A stretch of DNA of 8,549 nucleotides, from positions 1 to 8,549 of the forward strand of contig JALQVK010000075.1 in the NCBI GenBank assembly GCA_023260375.1, written 5' to 3'. Below, in pieces: positions 7,130-8,549 of the stretch. The notes under the pieces are model-generated. The model was given only the letters and a program-made list of their open reading frames with translations, was not told where the DNA came from and ran no database searches. The DNA is from Rhodoluna sp. (GTDB lineage: Bacteria > Actinomycetota > Actinomycetes > Actinomycetales > Microbacteriaceae). Numbering within the stretch: the first letter of the stretch is position 1; every line of letters starts with the position of its first letter. Position numbers and translations under genes: made by a program.

Positions 7130-7135
7130 TAGGCT
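7130..7135 (+). promoter_or_regulatory. Putative -10 box of a leaderless xthA promoter
   Basis: TAGGCT is followed by six bases (TAGGGG) and then the xthA ATG, the same spacing as at pyrE. The AGGGG run touches the ATG and is too close to act as a Shine-Dalgarno site. No good -35 box is seen. Confidence 0.5.
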
Positions 7136-7141
7136 TAGGGG

Positions 7142-7918
7142 ATGCGCATAGCTACCTGGAACGTAAACAGTATTCGCACACGAGTTGGCCGTGTGGTCGA
7201 TTGGTTGGTCAGAAGCGACATCGACGTACTCGCAATGCAAGAAATTAAGTGCAAACCGGAACAATTCCCCTATGAGGCCTTTGAAAATGCTGGCTACAAG
7301 GTGGTTCTCCACGGGCTAAACCAATGGAATGGTGTTGCCTTCGCATCCAAGATAGTTGCAGAAGACGTTGAGATTGGCTTCGACGGAATGCCTCAGTTTA
7401 AAGAGGTCTCAGAAGCGCGCGCCATCGGGGCAACTTTCAACGGTGTTCGCCTCTGGAGCCTTTACGTTCCAAATGGGCGAACTCTCGAAGATCCCCACTA
7501 CTCCTACAAACTCGAATGGTTAGAGGCTCTAGCCTCACGCATTGGCGAACAGGTGTATCACGAGCCCGAAATTCCACTCGCACTCATGGGAGATTTCAAC
7601 ATCGCTCCTTTAGATACCGACGTCTGGAACATCGACGACTTCGCTGGAGCCACCCATGTTTCTAAACCGGAACGCCAGGCATTCACGGCGTTCGAGGAAA
7701 TCGGTTTGACCGACGTAATTCGCCCACTGGTACCAACCGGTTACACCTACTGGGACTACCAACAGCTTCGTTTCCCAAAAAACGAAGGAATGCGAATCGA
7801 CTTCATACTCGGCAACGACGAATTTGCCTCCCGAGTAACTGGCGCTTCAATTGAGCGAGAAGAGCGCAAAGGCGAAGGCCCAAGCGATCACGTTCCAGTT
7901 GTTGCAACTATTTCTTAG
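7142..7918 (+). CDS. xthA: Exodeoxyribonuclease III / AP endonuclease (ExoIII family)
   Basis: Metal-dependent nuclease of base excision repair that cuts DNA 5' of abasic sites and removes 3' blocking groups or 3'-terminal nucleotides. The 258 residues form one endonuclease/exonuclease/phosphatase domain, near the usual ExoIII length. The expected residues are all visible: N7 in TWNVNSIR, E34 in MQEIK, Y108 in LYVPNG, D151 and N153 in GDFNIAP, D220 in RIDFIL, and D249-H250 in SDHVPV. The ATG is the natural start because the conserved MRIATWN begins there; the transcript is probably leaderless. Its last 11 bases overlap the convergent alkylation-repair gene, whose product makes the abasic sites this enzyme processes. 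Confidence 0.96.
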   Translation: MRIATWNVNSIRTRVGRVVDWLVRSDIDVLAMQEIKCKPEQFPYEAFENAGYKVVLHGLNQWNGVAFASKIVAEDVEIGFDGMPQFKEVSEARAIGATFNGVRLWSLYVPNGRTLEDPHYSYKLEWLEALASRIGEQVYHEPEIPLALMGDFNIAPLDTDVWNIDDFAGATHVSKPERQAFTAFEEIGLTDVIRPLVPTGYTYWDYQQLRFPKNEGMRIDFILGNDEFASRVTGASIEREERKGEGPSDHVPVVATIS

Positions 7919-8549
7919 AAAGCCAAGCCTTTCGTTCCGCTTCAGGGAACTTCTCAATTGCGTAGCGCAACATCGTCCTGGGCATTTGAGTGGAATGTTG
8001 TTCGAGGAAACCGACCAAAGCCTTATGGTGAGCCTTTCCCATTTCGCGAAGCATCCAGCCGACCGCCTTGTGCATGAGATCGTGCTTGTGATCTAAGTGG
8101 TATTCGGCCATCCAGAGAGTGGGTTCGACAATCCCTTCCTTCAGGAAGGCAAAAGTGAAGATGACGCTGATGCGGTTCAGCCAAAGGTCATTACTCTTGG
8201 CGAGTTCCTTAAGCAATTCAGGCTGGTTGGTTTCCACGAGGTAAGCACCAATATATGGAGCAGTGGCATCAACCAGGTCCCAGTTGTTTACATGCCCCCG
8301 CTTCGCGATTTCGATATAGAAGTCGAAAATCGTTTTGCGAGTGGCTAGGTCTTTGGCCTTTTTGAACTGCAACACCAAAATGAACAGGCCGAGTTGGCGA
8401 ACCTCGTGATATACGTCGGCGACCAGAATTTGGATTTCGTCGTGACTCAGTGTTTGGAATTGCTTAGAAACCTCGCGGGTTTGGGGAACCTTGAGCCCAA
8501 GGAACTTATCGCCCTCACCGTATTCACCAGGCCCGGTCTTGAAAAACCA
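7908..8549 (-). CDS. AlkD-like DNA alkylation repair glycosylase (5' end beyond the window)
   Basis: A HEAT-like-repeat DNA glycosylase that removes alkylated purines, the first step of base excision repair. The frame is open to the right edge and 213 residues are visible, starting within the diagnostic FFKTGPGEYGEGDKFLGLKV (2-21 of the fragment). Residues matching the AlkD active site are present: W90 and D94 in NNWDLVD, R126 in LNRISV, and W165 in AVGWMLRE. The offset from AlkD numbering suggests about 19 N-terminal residues are missing, so the true start lies beyond 8549. The TTG at 8376-8378 is internal, as it follows the conserved N-terminal motif. The stop codon lies within the xthA tail. 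Confidence 0.93.
   Translation of the reverse strand, partial: WFFKTGPGEYGEGDKFLGLKVPQTREVSKQFQTLSHDEIQILVADVYHEVRQLGLFILVLQFKKAKDLATRKTIFDFYIEIAKRGHVNNWDLVDATAPYIGAYLVETNQPELLKELAKSNDLWLNRISVIFTFAFLKEGIVEPTLWMAEYHLDHKHDLMHKAVGWMLREMGKAHHKALVGFLEQHSTQMPRTMLRYAIEKFPEAERKAWLSKK

Noticed and set aside
7040..7312. 90-residue minus-strand open frame overlapping the start of xthA
   Set aside because: It lies mostly antisense to the conserved N-terminus of XthA, covers the divergent promoter region and resembles no known protein.
7670..7693. Inverted repeat GAACGCC...GGCGTTC with a 10-base loop
   Set aside because: Internal to xthA, short arms and no T-run on either strand, so not supportable as a terminator.
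7930..7960. Weak hairpin GTTCC...GGAAC just after the xthA stop
   Set aside because: Only a 5-bp stem with a poor T-tail, inside the convergent repair gene; not strong enough to call a terminator.
8097..8348. 83-residue plus-strand open frame at the right end
   Set aside because: Antisense to the AlkD-like gene, whose active-site motifs are clear on the minus strand.

Overview
The window looks like part of a compact actinobacterial chromosome, most likely a small-genome member of the Microbacteriaceae (freshwater 'Luna'-type lineages are one possibility). The grounds are base composition near 50% GC by eye, actinobacterial-style leaderless promoters (TANNNT six bases before an ATG), short intergenic gaps, and Ig-like domains with the paired-cysteine signature common in secreted proteins of this family. 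The assignment is inference; no rRNA or other phylogenetic marker is present.

Layout from left to right. (1) Positions 1-568, minus strand: the N-terminal half of an MFS transporter whose TTG start directly follows the stop codon of pyrE in the same frame. (2) 569-1132, minus: pyrE, orotate phosphoribosyltransferase, with a probable leaderless promoter. (3) 1155-1188: a strong intrinsic terminator closing the giant gene and butting against the pyrE promoter. (4) 1202-7012, minus: one intact 5.8-kb gene for a 1936-residue secreted protein. It carries a signal peptide, an NHL-like propeller, an Fn3-like segment, a delta-60-type propeller, a Kelch/galactose-oxidase-like propeller, two Ig-like domains and a cationic C-terminal domain. 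It has its own promoter, a palindrome in the 5' leader and a good Shine-Dalgarno site. (5) 7142-7918, plus: exodeoxyribonuclease III / AP endonuclease (xthA), divergent from the giant gene and probably leaderless. (6) 7908-8549, minus: an AlkD-type DNA alkylation repair glycosylase, cut by the window edge and overlapping the xthA tail by 11 bases.

Three functional units can be read. pyrE and the MFS gene form a minus-strand operon (pyrimidine synthesis plus an exporter of unknown substrate). XthA and the AlkD-like glycosylase act in consecutive steps of base excision repair: the glycosylase creates abasic sites that XthA incises. The giant exported protein sits between these conserved genes as an apparently self-contained transcription unit. 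It is the least understood part of the window. Its odd traits are a methionine-rich set of loops on one propeller, a 154-residue C-terminus with no acidic residue, and no recognisable cell-wall anchor. No tRNA, rRNA, CRISPR array, insertion sequence or phage gene was seen, and no gene-free stretch exceeds about 130 bases.
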